A stretch of 44,833 nt of DNA, taken from the NCBI GenBank assembly GCA_013393545.1, contig JABXHG010000118.1:1-44833 (forward strand). Direction: 5' to 3'. The notes beneath the pieces were generated by a model. The model was not told the origin of the DNA, made no database searches, and was given only the letters and a program-made list of their open reading frames with translations. A program made the position numbers and the translations under genes. Positions 44,388 through 44,833 of this stretch are shown piece after piece. The DNA is from Alteromonadaceae bacterium (GTDB lineage: Bacteria > Pseudomonadota > Gammaproteobacteria > Pseudomonadales > Oleiphilaceae). How positions within the stretch are numbered: position 1 is the stretch's first letter; the number at the start of each line of letters is the position of its first letter.

Positions 44388-44479
44388 ACGGCACGAAGGT
44401 TAGCGGGTTCTTCGCTTGCTAATGCAGGATGATCGGGTAGGGTTATCGGGACTATAAGAAAACAGCATTTCACCTTTAT

Positions 44480-44502
44480 ATCTAACACGTATATGCTTAG
44501 AT
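44480..44502. promoter_or_regulatory. Inverted repeat upstream of the metallo-beta-lactamase gene
   Basis: ATCTAA (44480-44485) and TTAGAT (44497-44502) form a dyad with an 11-base AT-rich spacer, 38 bases before the next start codon. Genes for persulfide dioxygenase-like proteins are often controlled by ArsR-type repressors (BigR/SqrR) that bind AT-rich dyads, so this may be such an operator. The arms are short, so confidence is modest. Confidence 0.4.
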
Positions 44503-44540
44503 CATAAATCAGGCATTTGACGACATCGAGGTGAAACACC

Positions 44541-44833
44541 ATGAGCAAGCCGATCGTCCAGCATTTCTTCGACGAACCCACCAACACTTTCAGTTACGTA
44601 GTGAAGGACCCGGATAGCCAGTCCTGTGCCATCATCGATTCGGTACTGGATTTTGATTACGCCGCCGGTCGCACGGATGTGCGTTCCGCCGATGACATTA
44701 TTCAGTATGTGAAGGACAACAACCTGAACGTTGAGTGGATTCTGGAAACCCACGTACACGCCGACCATCTGTCTGCCGCGCCCTATTTGCATGAAAAGCT
44801 CGGCGGCAAAACCGGCATCGGCGCCAATATCAC
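44541..44833 (+). CDS. Metallo-beta-lactamase fold hydrolase, ETHE1/Blh-like persulfide dioxygenase (3' end outside window)
   Basis: The first 97 codons of an MBL-fold protein. The metal motif ETHVHADHLSAA gives His71, His73, Asp75 and His76; the preceding SYVVKDPDSQSCAIIDSVLD and DIIQYVKDNNLNVEWIL match the ETHE1/Blh branch, which oxidises glutathione persulfide with one iron. The start is ATG 44541 with GAGGTG upstream. The C-terminal part, where further ligands and any rhodanese fusion would be, is outside the window, so the substrate is by family only. A dyad (44480-44502) stands in its promoter region. Confidence 0.87.
   Translation, partial: MSKPIVQHFFDEPTNTFSYVVKDPDSQSCAIIDSVLDFDYAAGRTDVRSADDIIQYVKDNNLNVEWILETHVHADHLSAAPYLHEKLGGKTGIGANI

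Overview
The window looks like chromosomal DNA of a marine gammaproteobacterium, most probably Marinobacter or a close relative. The basis is high-GC coding DNA, the mix of protein families, and dispersed palindromic intergenic repeats; no rRNA or other taxonomic marker is present, so the genus is an inference. No tRNA, rRNA, CRISPR array, insertion sequence or phage gene was recognised. Genes are densely packed, and stop/start overlaps mark many operons.

Left part (1-15 kb): the end of a methionine ABC importer (metI, metQ), a 1-Cys peroxiredoxin, an AGCS amino acid symporter, a degenerate HD-GYP protein, a broken diguanylate cyclase gene, a MATE exporter, an EamA permease, an Aer-like chemoreceptor, an NSS sodium symporter, a TetR regulator, and an overlapping pair encoding a cNMP/CBS/DUF294 protein and a DEDDh exonuclease.

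Centre (15.1-31.4 kb): a B12 region. It has cobU, cobC, cobT, cbiB and cobD, then a cobalamin riboswitch in front of btuB-btuF-btuC-btuD (corrinoid uptake), then cobB, cobO, cobQ and bluB, and, about 2 kb further on, cobS. Together these cover corrinoid import, a,c-diamidation, adenosylation, cobyric acid formation, aminopropanol attachment, dimethylbenzimidazole synthesis and nucleotide-loop assembly. No corrin-ring methyltransferase is present here. The run is interrupted by a wHTH-nucleotidyltransferase/HEPN pair and a divergent 3-methyladenine glycosylase gene. Between these lies a strict 21-bp-period operator-like array.

Right part (31.5-44.8 kb): a secreted acidic PepSY-like protein and a cytochrome b561 gene stand divergent from a two-component system whose sensor has a His/Asp/Glu-rich periplasmic loop. 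Next is a leftward five-gene unit, gtrA-gtrB-ArnT-like transferase-response regulator-histidine kinase, probably for envelope glycan or lipid A modification. It is preceded by three sites of PmrA-box form. The same intergenic region serves a rightward, overlapping five-gene cluster: thermostable-hemolysin/GNAT-like protein, AMP-binding enzyme, haem-oxygenase-like putative diiron oxidase, SDR and secreted TPR protein. This cluster resembles a small fatty-acyl-derived metabolite pathway and is the best candidate for an undescribed system. The window ends inside an ETHE1-like metallo-beta-lactamase gene.

Four related long inverted repeats (504-658, 7246-7403, 24419-24522, 30532-30638) lie in intergenic gaps and form a dispersed family.
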